Shown here: positions 50,614 to 58,646 of the stretch, in pieces | How positions within the stretch are numbered: the stretch's first letter is position 1 | How the letters are laid out: every line of letters begins with the position of its first letter | Assembly (NCBI GenBank): GCA_963843285.1 | Contig: CAWJJO010000002.1 | Location: forward strand, 124,001-188,000 | DNA: 64,000 nt | Direction of reading: 5' to 3' | Origin: CAZDDB01 sp963843285 | GTDB lineage: Bacteria > Acidobacteriota > HRBIN11 > JAKEFK01 | Program-made: the position numbers and the translations under genes | Notes under the pieces: model-generated | What the model saw: only the letters and a program-made list of their open reading frames with translations | What the model was told of the DNA's origin: nothing | Databases searched by the model: none

Positions 50614-52287
50614 ATGAAATTCACTGATTTTTCAAAACAGTATGTAGCTTCGGCATCAGAATTTCTGAAATCCAAAGGTTTTGTTCCTTCCGGAGAAAGT
50701 GAGTGGAGCGGAAACCTTACTGTTCACGATAAGTCAATCCCGATCACGATATTGTTGAAGGATTTTCCAGGTGATCTACCCGAAATTTATCTCAAAGAGC
50801 CACTGGAAAAATATTGCATGAATATTTCAGACCGGAAAATATGCATCGGTACACCGAATGTCTTCATGGATATTCGGAATATTGAAGGAATCATTCGCGA
50901 TTCGCTTCAACGAGCTGAAGTCATTTTGGATGCAGCACTCAATTTCAAACAGAATCCCGAAGATTTTGAGGATGAACTGCTTTATTACTGGCCTAATGCG
51001 CTCTCTGTTGCTTCATTGCTCGATCCTGAATCACCCACGTCAAGATTTCCGGCTTTCACAAATAAGGAATTGCTCGACAAACAAATCGTTGAAATCACGG
51101 GTACAAAATCTGAATTGGATCGATGGGTCACTGTGCAATATGGAATCAGCACAATTGGAATGAAATATTACGATTCATTGATGTTGCACCTCCAAAAGGG
51201 GATTTCCCCAGGTGAATTCCAATTGAAAGGTCTGGAAACTGTCGAAGTAATCCGATTTTTGCGAGAGAAGGTCGATCCTTCAGATATGAAAGAATTAAAG
51301 GCATTCCTTGATCGAAAAGGACGTAAAGGGCCAGCTGTTCTCATTCTTTCTTTACCTGCAAAAGCAGGTCGTATCCTGGTTGCTTTAGTTGGAATACCTG
51401 GAACCGATGGGGTTGATCGATATTCGTCAGCAGACGTGAAAAGACAAGACAAAAATTACCTACTCCGTCGAGGAGGTGCTTCCACTGATTTCATGGAAAA
51501 ATCGGTGGCTATCGTGGGATGTGGGAGTGTTGGTTCACGCATTGCGGAATACCTTGCCGGCGTTGGAATTGGAGAAATCCGGCTGATTGATCCGGATCTT
51601 TATGAGGTATACAACATTCATCGGCATTTGCTCCCCGTTAGTTCGGCAGGGAAAAATAAATGCTGTGAGCTGCGAACAGTTTTATCCAGAAGATATCCAG
51701 ATTTGAATTTTCCTCACGAACATAAAAGTATTCAGCAAATTCTGAACGAAAAACCTGATTTTGTTTTGAACGCTGATTTGATCGTTACGGCAACTGGCAA
51801 TCATTCATTGGAGCTTCAGCTAAACGAATTCTTCTTCATGCATCAAAAAAGAGCCGTTTATGCATGGGTTGAACCTCTTGGCCTGGGCGGTCATGTTCTC
51901 GTCTCCGGACTGAAAGCAGCTGATGCTTGCTTTGAATGCATCTTTGAAACGTATCAGAAGGAAGGCATTGTTAATCGTTCAGCGTTTGCTGCCCCCGCTC
52001 AGGAATTTTCAAAGACTGAAGCGGGATGCGGTGGCGCATTCATCCCGTTTTCTATTATGCAATCAGCAAGAATCGCCCTAGAAGCAACACAGCTTTGCGT
52101 CCAGACTTTAATGGATCCGGAAAAGGAAGCGATTCTTCTGAACTGGTTTGGCAATGATACGGAATTCAAACGAGCAGGATTTCGACTTTCAAAGCGAGCA
52201 GAAAGGTTTTCAGCAGGTGAGATCGAAAAGATTGAAAACTTCAAAAACAGACAATGTCGTGTGTGCAGTACTCCGGCAAGAGGATGA
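50614..52287 (+). CDS. cap2: Cap2, E2-E1 fusion ubiquitin-like transferase of CBASS
   Basis: 557 residues. N-terminal E2-like domain ~1-125 with DLPEIYLKEP and the probable active Cys77 in DRKICIGTPN. A linker domain follows (~150-280), then the E1 adenylation domain from ~290: VAIVGCGSVGSRIAEYLAG (GxGxxG 302-307), LIDPD (326-328), NIHRHLL, and the probable E1 catalytic Cys472 in TEAGCGGAF. C439xxC442 and C548xxC551 look like a structural zinc site. In type II CBASS, Cap2 links the C-terminus of the CD-NTase to cell targets and primes it for activation. ATGA overlap with cap3. Confidence 0.95.
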   Translation: MKFTDFSKQYVASASEFLKSKGFVPSGESEWSGNLTVHDKSIPITILLKDFPGDLPEIYLKEPLEKYCMNISDRKICIGTPNVFMDIRNIEGIIRDSLQRAEVILDAALNFKQNPEDFEDELLYYWPNALSVASLLDPESPTSRFPAFTNKELLDKQIVEITGTKSELDRWVTVQYGISTIGMKYYDSLMLHLQKGISPGEFQLKGLETVEVIRFLREKVDPSDMKELKAFLDRKGRKGPAVLILSLPAKAGRILVALVGIPGTDGVDRYSSADVKRQDKNYLLRRGGASTDFMEKSVAIVGCGSVGSRIAEYLAGVGIGEIRLIDPDLYEVYNIHRHLLPVSSAGKNKCCELRTVLSRRYPDLNFPHEHKSIQQILNEKPDFVLNADLIVTATGNHSLELQLNEFFFMHQKRAVYAWVEPLGLGGHVLVSGLKAADACFECIFETYQKEGIVNRSAFAAPAQEFSKTEAGCGGAFIPFSIMQSARIALEATQLCVQTLMDPEKEAILLNWFGNDTEFKRAGFRLSKRAERFSAGEIEKIENFKNRQCRVCSTPARG

Positions 52288-52784
52288 TTTTCAGCTGCCA
52301 AGCAGGTTTAACGATAAAAGTGAGCTCAGAAGTTCGGGTTATGTTTGAACGATACAAGCAATCAAGCGGCAAATCACTCGAAGCTGGAGGGATCCTCCTC
52401 GGAACCATAAATCTTGCGACTTCAGAAGTTGAAATTGATGAACTTACAGAACCAGCGAAAACAGATAAAAGAGGAAGATTCTTCTTTTGGCGAAAAAAGA
52501 ATCCGACCCAGCGTCGAATTAATATGGCGTGGAAATCCACCGGTGGAACTCTTATCTACCTCGGGGAATGGCATACACATCCGGAACCTACTCCAACTCC
52601 ATCGTCGATTGATCTTCAAAATTGGAAAAGCATTTTAACGAAAGCAAAATACGAACAGGAATTCTTATTGTTTATTATTGTGGGCCAGGAGCACACTCGG
52701 ATTTGGAAAATGGACAAAAACTCACAAATCGTGGCTGAATGCTTACTACAACCAGATTCAGAGAAAGTGAAAAAGGAAAACTGA
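52284..52784 (+). CDS. cap3: Cap3, JAMM-family isopeptidase of CBASS
   Basis: 166 residues from ATG 52284, which overlaps the cap2 TGA (a longer in-frame start at 52254 lies inside cap2). The JAMM zinc site is complete: E33 in SLEAGGILLG, H97 and H99 in GEWHTHPEPTP, and SxxD (S107, D110) in SSIDLQNW. It removes CD-NTase from its conjugates, opposing Cap2. It closes the recognised type II CBASS operon; an unassigned frame starts 33 nt downstream on the same strand. Confidence 0.93.
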   Translation: MIFSCQAGLTIKVSSEVRVMFERYKQSSGKSLEAGGILLGTINLATSEVEIDELTEPAKTDKRGRFFFWRKKNPTQRRINMAWKSTGGTLIYLGEWHTHPEPTPTPSSIDLQNWKSILTKAKYEQEFLLFIIVGQEHTRIWKMDKNSQIVAECLLQPDSEKVKKEN

Positions 52785-52817
52785 CAGTGATTCACACTGA
52801 TAATCGGAATTGTAAAG

Positions 52818-52979
52818 ATGAATGAACAAGATGTATTGATCGGCTTTGCACAATATCTATATGCACGACAATTTCAGGGTAAAGAAGAAGGAACATTTGA
52901 TGAATTTCTTTCCGCATCAGCCGGTTTATCGAAAAATCAGCTTTGTGAAGTTTATGACTTTATGGAAAAAGAAGGATAG
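52818..52979 (+). CDS. small unassigned protein downstream of CBASS (upstream half of a TAG-split frame)
   Basis: 53 residues from ATG 52818 to TAG 52977-52979: MNEQDVLIGFAQYLYARQFQ, then EGTFDEFLSASAGLSKNQLC. Acidic and helical; no family recognised. The same reading frame continues without another stop to TGA 53199-53201, so either this is the 5' half of a ~127-residue gene interrupted by one amber codon, or two adjacent small genes. Its position 33 nt after cap3, same strand, suggests co-transcription with CBASS. Confidence 0.55.
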   Translation: MNEQDVLIGFAQYLYARQFQGKEEGTFDEFLSASAGLSKNQLCEVYDFMEKEG

Positions 52980-53201
52980 GCTTTTGCTCCTTCCGTCAAA
53001 AGCGCGGCCCTTACTCCAAAGGGTGTCCCTGTGGCTGGAAGAGAATCTGAACGCGAATCCATTCAAAAAGTCGCTGCAGCAATTAGAGAAAGAATTCTTT
53101 TAGCCATTTGCGATCTGCTCGGTGAGGATGAAAATCATAACGAAGTCGATTACGAACGGATTCTTGAACAAGCTGGGATTCGAGCTCATCGAGCGACCTG
53201 A
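52980..53201 (+). CDS. continuation frame after the in-frame TAG
   Basis: Open in the same frame as the preceding 53-codon gene: AFAPSVKSAALTPKGVPVAG, ESERESIQKVAAAIRERILL, CDLLGEDENHNEVDYERILE, ending RAHRAT. If translated alone, GTG at about 53031 with AAGGG 7 nt upstream is the best start. Protein-like, amphipathic helices, no family recognised. The last 16 nt overlap the convergent LysR gene. Part of the putative fifth CBASS-linked gene. Confidence 0.45.
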   Translation, partial: AFAPSVKSAALTPKGVPVAGRESERESIQKVAAAIRERILLAICDLLGEDENHNEVDYERILEQAGIRAHRAT

Positions 53202-54067
53202 GCCAAAAATTTCTGCAGCAACGCCGACTGATTATCCTTGCGCCAGATCAAATAAAACGGTACTGGGAAGTCCAGATCGACGACTGACAGCAAGGTTACG
53301 CCGCGAGGGCATTGCCATCGTGTGGTTTCGCTAACAAATGCGACTCCCAGTCTGCACGATACAAGGCTCAGCATTGTGGCATGATCGATTGCGTGTTGAA
53401 CAATGCGCGGCGCCTTTAAACCACCTTTGATGCACGCGTTTATAGTGCGCTCGTAGTAAACGGGATTCGCCCATCGATGGAGCCAGATAAAGGGCACGTT
53501 GCGGAGGTCTCGCAGCCGGATCCGTTTTAATCGCGTTACCGGATGTCCCTGGGGAGCGGCCAGCATCAGTTTGTATTTCGCAACTAACTGCTGCGCGACA
53601 TCTGCATCCGGGTCTGCCAGGCTAAAGATAAATCCAACATCGAGACGGCCGGATCGCACGGCTTCAATCTGGTCAGCAGATAGTAAGGGATGCAGTTCCA
53701 ATTCCACTTGCGGTTCGCGGCGCCTGAAACGCCGAAACGATTCCGGAACGACTCCATGCCAGGAAAGCGCTTCGACAAATCCCACTCGCAGTGTTCCAGC
53801 TTGTCCGGCAGCAACCCGCTCTGCGCGCAACCGCGCATCTTGCACTTCTTGCAGAATGCGTCGCGCATCGTTCAAAAACAATTTTCCCGCCGCATTTAAT
53901 TTCACTCCACGCGGTAACCGATCGAACAGAGGAAACCCAAGCTCGCTTTCCAAATCGTGGATCTGCCACGTCAAAGCGGGCTGAGAAACGTGCAGACGTT
54001 TGGCGGCTCGCCCGTAATGCTGCTCTTCTCCAACGCCTACGAAGTAGTGCAAATGTCGAAGTTCCAT
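53186..54067 (-). CDS. LysR family transcriptional regulator
   Basis: 293 residues. N-terminal winged HTH (MELRHLHYFVGVGEEQHYGR, AKRLHVSQPALTWQIHDLES) and a full-length periplasmic-binding-fold sensor domain (TLRVGFVEALSW, RSGRLDVGFIF, PFIWLHRWANPVYYER). Full length and intact. It faces away toward the promoter-like region at 54120-54170, which originally belonged to the SRPBCC gene now displaced by an insertion element. Its target may have been that gene or its own promoter. Co-inducer unknown. Confidence 0.93.
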   Translation of the reverse strand: MELRHLHYFVGVGEEQHYGRAAKRLHVSQPALTWQIHDLESELGFPLFDRLPRGVKLNAAGKLFLNDARRILQEVQDARLRAERVAAGQAGTLRVGFVEALSWHGVVPESFRRFRRREPQVELELHPLLSADQIEAVRSGRLDVGFIFSLADPDADVAQQLVAKYKLMLAAPQGHPVTRLKRIRLRDLRNVPFIWLHRWANPVYYERTINACIKGGLKAPRIVQHAIDHATMLSLVSCRLGVAFVSETTRWQCPRGVTLLSVVDLDFPVPFYLIWRKDNQSALLQKFLAQVAR

Positions 54068-54174
54068 TTAATACCTCCTGGTTATCAAATCTATCGAAAC
54101 GATGTATTGAACTTATGGATGATGATATTGTACATTCCCAATACAGGCCTTGTATAGTTTTAAACGTAACAAGG

Positions 54175-54205
54175 TGTCCCGCTTCTAACGGAAGTGGACT
54201 TTTCC
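54175..54205 (+). repeat. IS3-family left terminal inverted repeat
   Basis: Starts TGTCCCG and ends GTGGACTTTTCC; mirrors 55832-55861. Confidence 0.85.
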
Positions 54206-54246
54206 TAGAATGGAGTTAGCAACAATGGCTCCAGGAGGAAAAGTCG

Positions 54247-54564
54247 GTGGCGAAAAGAGAACGAAGAAACTTCAGTCCGCAGGATAAAGCCCGGATGCTG
54301 AAAGAGCATCTGCTGGAGAACAAGCCTATCTCACAGATTTGCGATGAGAACGGTTTACAGCCGACGGTTTTTGCGCGTTGGAAACAACAGCTTTTTGAAA
54401 ACAGCGCATCGGCATTCGAAAAGAAGAACAGCAATCGAGAAGAAGCAAGATGGCAGAAGAAAGCGCTCAAGCTGGAGAGGAAGCTTGAGAAGAAAAACGA
54501 GGTACTTTCCGAGCTGATGGAAGAGCACATTGCGCTAAAAAAAAGTCTTGGGGAAGAGGACTGA
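54247..54564 (+). CDS. IS3-family transposase OrfA
   Basis: 105 residues. HTH of the IS3 OrfA type (NFSPQDKARMLKEHLLENKP, ISQICDENGLQPTVFARWKQ), then a leucine-zipper-like coiled coil (ALKLERKLEKKNEVLSELME) used for dimerisation. It binds the terminal repeats. Eight consecutive A residues at 54537-54544 near its end allow ribosomes to slip back one base into orfB, which is open in the -1 frame across this site. Confidence 0.93.
   Translation: MAKRERRNFSPQDKARMLKEHLLENKPISQICDENGLQPTVFARWKQQLFENSASAFEKKNSNREEARWQKKALKLERKLEKKNEVLSELMEEHIALKKSLGEED
54537..54545 (+). promoter_or_regulatory. A8 slippery site for programmed -1 frameshift
   Basis: A run of eight A then G at the end of orfA; the -1 frame reads AAA AAA AAG TCT TGG and stays open into orfB. 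Usual mechanism for making OrfAB transposase in IS3. Confidence 0.75.
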
Positions 54565-54575
54565 CGGGCGAATGG

Positions 54576-55547
54576 GTGCCGCACGATATTCGGGATGAGG
54601 TTATAGATTTTGTGAACCGGTGGCGGGAGAAGACGGAATTGAAGGAGTCGCTTTTCATCAAAGCGCTGGCCATTGGCCGAAGTAAGTTTTTCAACTGGCG
54701 CAAGCGGTACGGCAAGGTCAACGAGCATAATGCATGGATCCCGCGAGATTGGTGGCTTGCCGATTGGGAGAAGCAGCGGATCATGGAATACCACGTGGCT
54801 CATCCACTGGAAGGCTATCGCCGATTGAGCTTCATGATGCTCGATGAAGATGTGGTGGCAGTGAGTCCGTCGAGTACGTATCGGGTTCTCAGCAAAGCCG
54901 GCCTGCTTCGTAAATGGAACGGAAAGGCTTCGAAGAAAGGAACCGGTTTTCAGCAACCATTCGCTGCGCATGGCCACTGGCATGTTGACATCTCGTATCT
55001 GAATATTTGCGGCACCTTTTATTATCTTTGCAGCATCCTGGACGGCTACAGTCGATACATCGTACATCACGAGATCCGCGAGAAGATGACAGAAGGCGAC
55101 GTCGAGATTGTGCTGCAGCGGGCAAGGGAGAGATTTCCGGAAGCACGGCCACAGATCATTTCCGATAACGGACCCCAATTCATCGCTCGTGACTTTAAAG
55201 AATTCATCCGGATCAGCGGAATGACTCATGTCCGAACCGCACCTTACTATCCGCAAAGCAACGGCAAGATCGAACGATGGCATAAGAGTCTGAAGAACGA
55301 AGCAATCCGGGCTAAATGCCCGATTTCTTTGGAGGACGCCATACGCATCGTAAGCGAATTCGTAACGCATTATAACGAACGCAGGCTGCATAGCGCGATT
55401 GGATACATCACGCCTCTGGCCAAGCTTGAAGGCCGCGAGAAACAGATTTTTGCAGAAAGGGATCGTAAGCTTGAAGCCGCGCGAGAACAGCGCCGGATCG
55501 CGCGGCAAGTGGTGCAGAGCATTTCTGGACATCTACTACAGAATTAG
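54576..55547 (+). CDS. IS3-family transposase OrfB (DDE integrase core)
   Basis: 323 residues by the GTG at 54576, though the open frame continues upstream to the A8 slip site, consistent with expression as OrfAB. The integrase core (~125-290) shows the DDE triad: HWHVDISYLNI (first D), IISDNGPQFIARDFKEF (second D) and SNGKIERWHKSLKNEAI (E). HPLEGYRRLSFMMLDEDV is the HTH_21 region typical of IS3. Intact and probably active. Confidence 0.95.
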   Translation: MPHDIRDEVIDFVNRWREKTELKESLFIKALAIGRSKFFNWRKRYGKVNEHNAWIPRDWWLADWEKQRIMEYHVAHPLEGYRRLSFMMLDEDVVAVSPSSTYRVLSKAGLLRKWNGKASKKGTGFQQPFAAHGHWHVDISYLNICGTFYYLCSILDGYSRYIVHHEIREKMTEGDVEIVLQRARERFPEARPQIISDNGPQFIARDFKEFIRISGMTHVRTAPYYPQSNGKIERWHKSLKNEAIRAKCPISLEDAIRIVSEFVTHYNERRLHSAIGYITPLAKLEGREKQIFAERDRKLEAAREQRRIARQVVQSISGHLLQN

Positions 55548-55831
55548 CAGTTATGAAAAATAATGTCGTATTCATTTCAATATTGAAAACGATGGCGGGT
55601 GCTACTACACTGAATTTGTCCGGCCAAACGGAAGCGAGCTCTGCTGAGGAGCAACTCGCCAGGGATAACCGGATCAGGTTGCGACGGATATTCGTTGTAA
55701 CAGCCGGGAGGCCAACGGCCTCCCGTTCATTCTTCTTCCGAAATGAATATCCGGAGCCTCCTGCAATGCCTCAGAAAACCTTGGGGTCTGGGGCAAAGCC
55801 CCAGTCCTTCATGCAACTAAATCACAAACCC
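55548..55831 (+). ncRNA. structured non-coding tail inside the IS element
   Basis: No credible ORF. Nested hairpins: CGGATATTC (55685-55693) pairs with GAATATCCG (55745-55753) around an inner GGGAGGCC/GGCCTCCC (55706-55724); a separate CTGGGGC-AAA-GCCCCAG lies at 55788-55804. The inner hairpin followed by a T-rich stretch may terminate transposase transcription; the rest could be a folded RNA. Called from base pairing only. Confidence 0.45.
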
Positions 55832-55861
55832 GGAAAGTCCATTTCCCGGTGAACCGGGACA
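55832..55861 (+). repeat. IS3-family right terminal inverted repeat
   Basis: GGAAAGTCCATTTCCCGGTG then AACCGGGACA; mirror of 54175-54205. Confidence 0.85.
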
Positions 55862-55874
55862 AAGGAGCACAACC

Positions 55875-56383
55875 ATGGCCACAATTCATTTCAAATTGAC
55901 AACCACCGCGACGCCCGAGCAGTTCATTGCGGGGCTCACTGACTTCGGGCCAGGTCGTGAGAAGATCTTTGGCAATAGCACGGATCAGTACCTTAAGGTC
56001 CATGAAGAAAGGCTCGAACTACGCCGACGTAACCGAGGGCACGTAGGCATCTGGGAACGATTGAGCTACGACTGGTCCGATCCCAAGCACGTGGTCCTTA
56101 CCACCACTGACTCGAACTTGTGGGGAGGCCGGTCGGGTCACACGTATACCTTAACGCGGCAGCCCAACGGGACGACCGACGTGGACGTCGTGATTGTGCG
56201 CGAGGGCAAGAACTTCAAGGGCCGGATGATCGGCGGTTTGTTGGGATCGTCGGCAAGGGAGAGTTGGAGAAGGCGTTTGCAAAGAGCCTGAAAGCGATCG
56301 AAGCACGGAATTATAAGTCAGTGCGGCGCCAAAGGCCTAGACCAAGCCGGGGCTATTCCTCAGCTGTTCTCAGCTATCCATGA
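55875..56383 (+). pseudogene. SRPBCC-family protein, frameshifted, with IS in its ribosome site
   Basis: Frame 1 from ATG 55875: MATIHFKLTTTATPEQFIAG, DFGPGREKIFGNSTDQYLKV, YDWSDPKHVVLTTTDSNLWG and RQPNGTTDVDVVIVREGKNF, a START/SRPBCC ligand-binding fold. Near 56245-56251 one base is missing: GGLLG is followed, one frame over, by IVGKGELEKAFAKSLKAIEA, the expected C-terminal helix. The AAGGAG ribosome site begins with the IS target duplication, so the element landed 13 nt before the ATG and cut the gene from its old promoter (TATAGT near 54151). Probably inactive. Confidence 0.75.
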
Positions 56384-56438
56384 GCCCGTAGCTGTAGTTC
56401 GCCTAAGCTCGCCGCAAAATAGCATAGGAGGAATCACA

Positions 56439-56712
56439 ATGCATCCTTTACGCAAACTACGGGAAACCGGTAAACCTACAGCCGCCCAGGTGAGCGTGCT
56501 GCTTGCCGAAAACATCGTATTTAACAGCCCGATCCTGATTCGGCCAATCGAGGGCCGTGAAGTCTGCGCGGCGATTTTCGCTCAGTCGAGCTCTACGCGT
56601 GGTTCCGGTACCTATACGGCCGTATCCGGCGCTGAAACTGTTCCGCGATGCCATGTATGCATCACTCAAGGATAAGCTGCCGCCTGATGTTTGGGACTAT
56701 CCAACGCCATAG
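56439..56712 (+). pseudogene. NTF2-like (SnoaL) protein remnant with internal deletion
   Basis: Starts well (TAGGAGGAATCACA before ATG): MHPLRKLRETGKPTAAQVSV, then FNSPILIRPIEGREVCAAIF and SSSTRGSGTYTAV. The frame then shifts; one frame over, RPYPALKLFRDAMYASLKDK and LPPDVWDYPTP end at TAG 56712. The two pieces look like the start and end of one ~130-residue NTF2-fold protein with some 40-45 middle residues lost. Confidence 0.6.
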
Positions 56713-56931
56713 TGTGACCGGGCGTTTCAGATCGTTACCGATCTTCGGTGTTGCGCTCGCCATTTTAATCCACGCAGCAATTCTTTTGACTTTTTGACAT
56801 CGTCGCCGAACGTCGGGGCGACGTCTACTTGAAGAAGATCCATGCACACGCTGAAAACGTCAAATGACAATCGACACAGGATCTCAACCAGGACTTCATG
56901 GCACGCGTAAACAGGTTGAGGCAACAAAAAA
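56713..56931. other. gap with possible gene debris
   Basis: A minus-strand frame (to 56927) reads VDVAPTFGDDVKKSKELLRG, which looks protein-like but belongs to no family I recognise and has no good start. No other feature seen. Confidence 0.3.
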
Positions 56932-57903
56932 TCAGGAGCTGAACGTAACGCCGGTTAATTGCTCGCTGAGGCGCCACAGCCGTTGCGCATTTTCGGGATC
57001 GATGGCATGCGGAAGGACGCCAGTCAGCGTATCGCCCAACGCCGGGGAAAGGTCTGTGATGACGGGAGCGATGTCGCAATCCATGCAATAGACACCGCCT
57101 TTGTTAGCGAGTTGATCGCTGATTGCGCACCAAACGCTTGTCGCCGCTCCTTGTTCGACAGTTTTCAGTTGACCGGAGGCACTTTTCGCGGCCTCTAGCT
57201 CCGCATCTGTCATAAAACGAGCGAGGTTTGTCATGATACCGCCCGGATGAACGGCGAAAGCTCGAACGCCGCGTGAAAAACCGAATCGATCCAATGCCAC
57301 AGCAAACAAAGAATTCGCGGACTTTGATTGGCCATACGCCCTCCACTTATCGTATTCATGATGTTCGAAATTCGGATCTTCGAAATCCATTCCGCCAAAC
57401 GCGATTCCACTGGAGGAAAGTGAGACAACCCGCGCCTTGCCGGCATTGACCAGGGCAGGCCAAAGCCGTGCCGTAAGCTGGAAGTGTCCGAGATGATTCG
57501 TCGCGAATTGCGATTCGTATCCGCGGGCATCCCGAACAAGCGGCGGAGCCATAATTCCGGCGTTATTGATAAGGATATCCAGCTGCGAATCGGAGTTGAG
57601 AAACCATTGTGCAAAACGATCAATGGAATCCGGATCGATCAGTTCCAACTCGTGAGCTTCAACCCCTGTAAGATTCGAAATTGCTGCCTGTGCTTTTTCG
57701 CGTGATCGAGCTCCAACGACAACGCGCGCTCCTGCTTTTACCAGCGCTCGTGTTGTCGCAAGTCCTATTCCGGAATGCCCACCCGTCACAATTGCAACTT
57801 TTCCGTTCAGGTCGTGACCGTGCAAAGTTTCTGTTGCTGTCGTTTGCCGCCCGAAGCCGGACGGGATTGGTTTTTGCGGTGTAACAATGTATTGATCAAC
57901 CAT
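56932..57903 (-). CDS. SDR oxidoreductase (retinol dehydrogenase/WWOX-like)
   Basis: 323 residues from ATG 57903, preceded by GGAGG; an in-frame TTG at 57915 is also possible. N-terminal extension of ~35 residues, then VAIVTGGHSGIGLATTRALV, GARSREKAQAA (NADP-type Arg), NNAGIMAPP, SLSSSGIAFGG and YGQSKSANSLFAVAL with catalytic Tyr/Lys. The extended variant resembles the light-dependent protochlorophyllide reductase/retinol dehydrogenase branch. Substrate unknown. Same strand as the isochorismatase and enoyl-CoA hydratase genes upstream, each with its own strong ribosome site. Confidence 0.9.
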   Translation of the reverse strand: MVDQYIVTPQKPIPSGFGRQTTATETLHGHDLNGKVAIVTGGHSGIGLATTRALVKAGARVVVGARSREKAQAAISNLTGVEAHELELIDPDSIDRFAQWFLNSDSQLDILINNAGIMAPPLVRDARGYESQFATNHLGHFQLTARLWPALVNAGKARVVSLSSSGIAFGGMDFEDPNFEHHEYDKWRAYGQSKSANSLFAVALDRFGFSRGVRAFAVHPGGIMTNLARFMTDAELEAAKSASGQLKTVEQGAATSVWCAISDQLANKGGVYCMDCDIAPVITDLSPALGDTLTGVLPHAIDPENAQRLWRLSEQLTGVTFSS

Positions 57904-58008
57904 GAAAACCTCCAATGTCTCTAAATACCGAACGTGAGCACGGACCGGAAACGTACCTTTCCACTGAGCATGTGCTCGTAGGTGATTTCCTGGAAATGTT
58001 TTCCCGAT

Positions 58009-58626
58009 TTACAAAGAAGAGATTGAATCCAGAATCTCATTTGTGGTCACAATGGCAGTTGCATAGTTTGGGATATTCACCTCGAGCGCAGTATGCATTT
58101 CCCGATCGGAGTAATCCGCCGTTGCATCCTTCACCAACGTTATTTCGTAGCCAAGTTCAGCGCCATAACGAACCGTCGCTTCCACACACGTGTGTGCAAT
58201 CAGTCCCGCGACGATGAGTTCATGGATACCATGTTTCTTGCACTGCAAATCCAAATCGGTATTTGCGAACCCGCTGGAGCACCAATGCTCAAGAGCCACG
58301 ATTTCGCCGGGCCGAGGTTCGAACTCGCTGCGGATTTCTCCACCCCACGTACCGTATTCGAATGCCTTGCTGGACCATGCGCGCTTTTGAATGGGCGCAA
58401 TATAATTCCAGTTCTCGTAGTCACCGGGACGATAACGGCGGTGTAGCGCGTAGAAAACACGAATCTTCGCATTTCGCGCAGCGTCCAGGATTTGAATCAT
58501 ATGCGGTACGCACTGATTGGCTTCAGCTACTCCCTTGATCCGATCCCAGATTTTCCCGCCGGGAGAAATGAAATCGTTATACGGATCAATCAGCAGAAGT
58601 GCAGTGATTTCCTTCTTGTATTTCAT
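58009..58626 (-). CDS. isochorismatase-family cysteine hydrolase
   Basis: 205 residues, GGAGGATTC before ATG. Catalytic Asp in LLIDPYNDF (~14) and nucleophile Cys in GLIAHTCVEATVRYG (~148). The third residue, usually Lys, aligns with His in VALEHWCSSGFANTDLD (~110-126), a variant seen in one subgroup. The family includes nicotinamidases, carbamoylases and isochorismatases; the product class is a C-N or ester hydrolysis of a small molecule. Whether it supports the nearby NAMPT gene in pyridine metabolism is speculation. Confidence 0.88.
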   Translation of the reverse strand: MKYKKEITALLLIDPYNDFISPGGKIWDRIKGVAEANQCVPHMIQILDAARNAKIRVFYALHRRYRPGDYENWNYIAPIQKRAWSSKAFEYGTWGGEIRSEFEPRPGEIVALEHWCSSGFANTDLDLQCKKHGIHELIVAGLIAHTCVEATVRYGAELGYEITLVKDATADYSDREMHTALEVNIPNYATAIVTTNEILDSISSL

Positions 58627-58646
58627 GAATCCTCCAAAGGCCCTGT

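Larger units (their letters stand above)
54175..55861 (+). mobile_element. IS3-family insertion sequence, 1687 bp
   Basis: Left inverted repeat at 54175-54205 begins TGTCCCGCTTCTAACGGAAG; right repeat at 55832-55861 ends GGTGAACCGGGACA. About 25 of 30 positions match in inverse. A 4-bp target duplication, AAGG, flanks it at 54171-54174 and 55862-55865. It carries orfA and orfB with a -1 frameshift window and a ~285-nt non-coding, hairpin-rich tail before the right repeat. Everything needed for transposition looks intact. Confidence 0.9.

Noticed and set aside
54216..55532. 438-residue frame antisense to the transposase
   Set aside because: Mirror of the orfA/orfB coding sequence with low-complexity Ser/Phe-rich start; not a gene.
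55553..55852. 99-residue frame in the IS tail
   Set aside because: No domain, and it crosses the hairpins and enters the right inverted repeat; better explained as non-coding.
56825..57088. 87-residue minus frame beside the SDR gene
   Set aside because: Out of frame with and overlapping the SDR 3' end; no family match.
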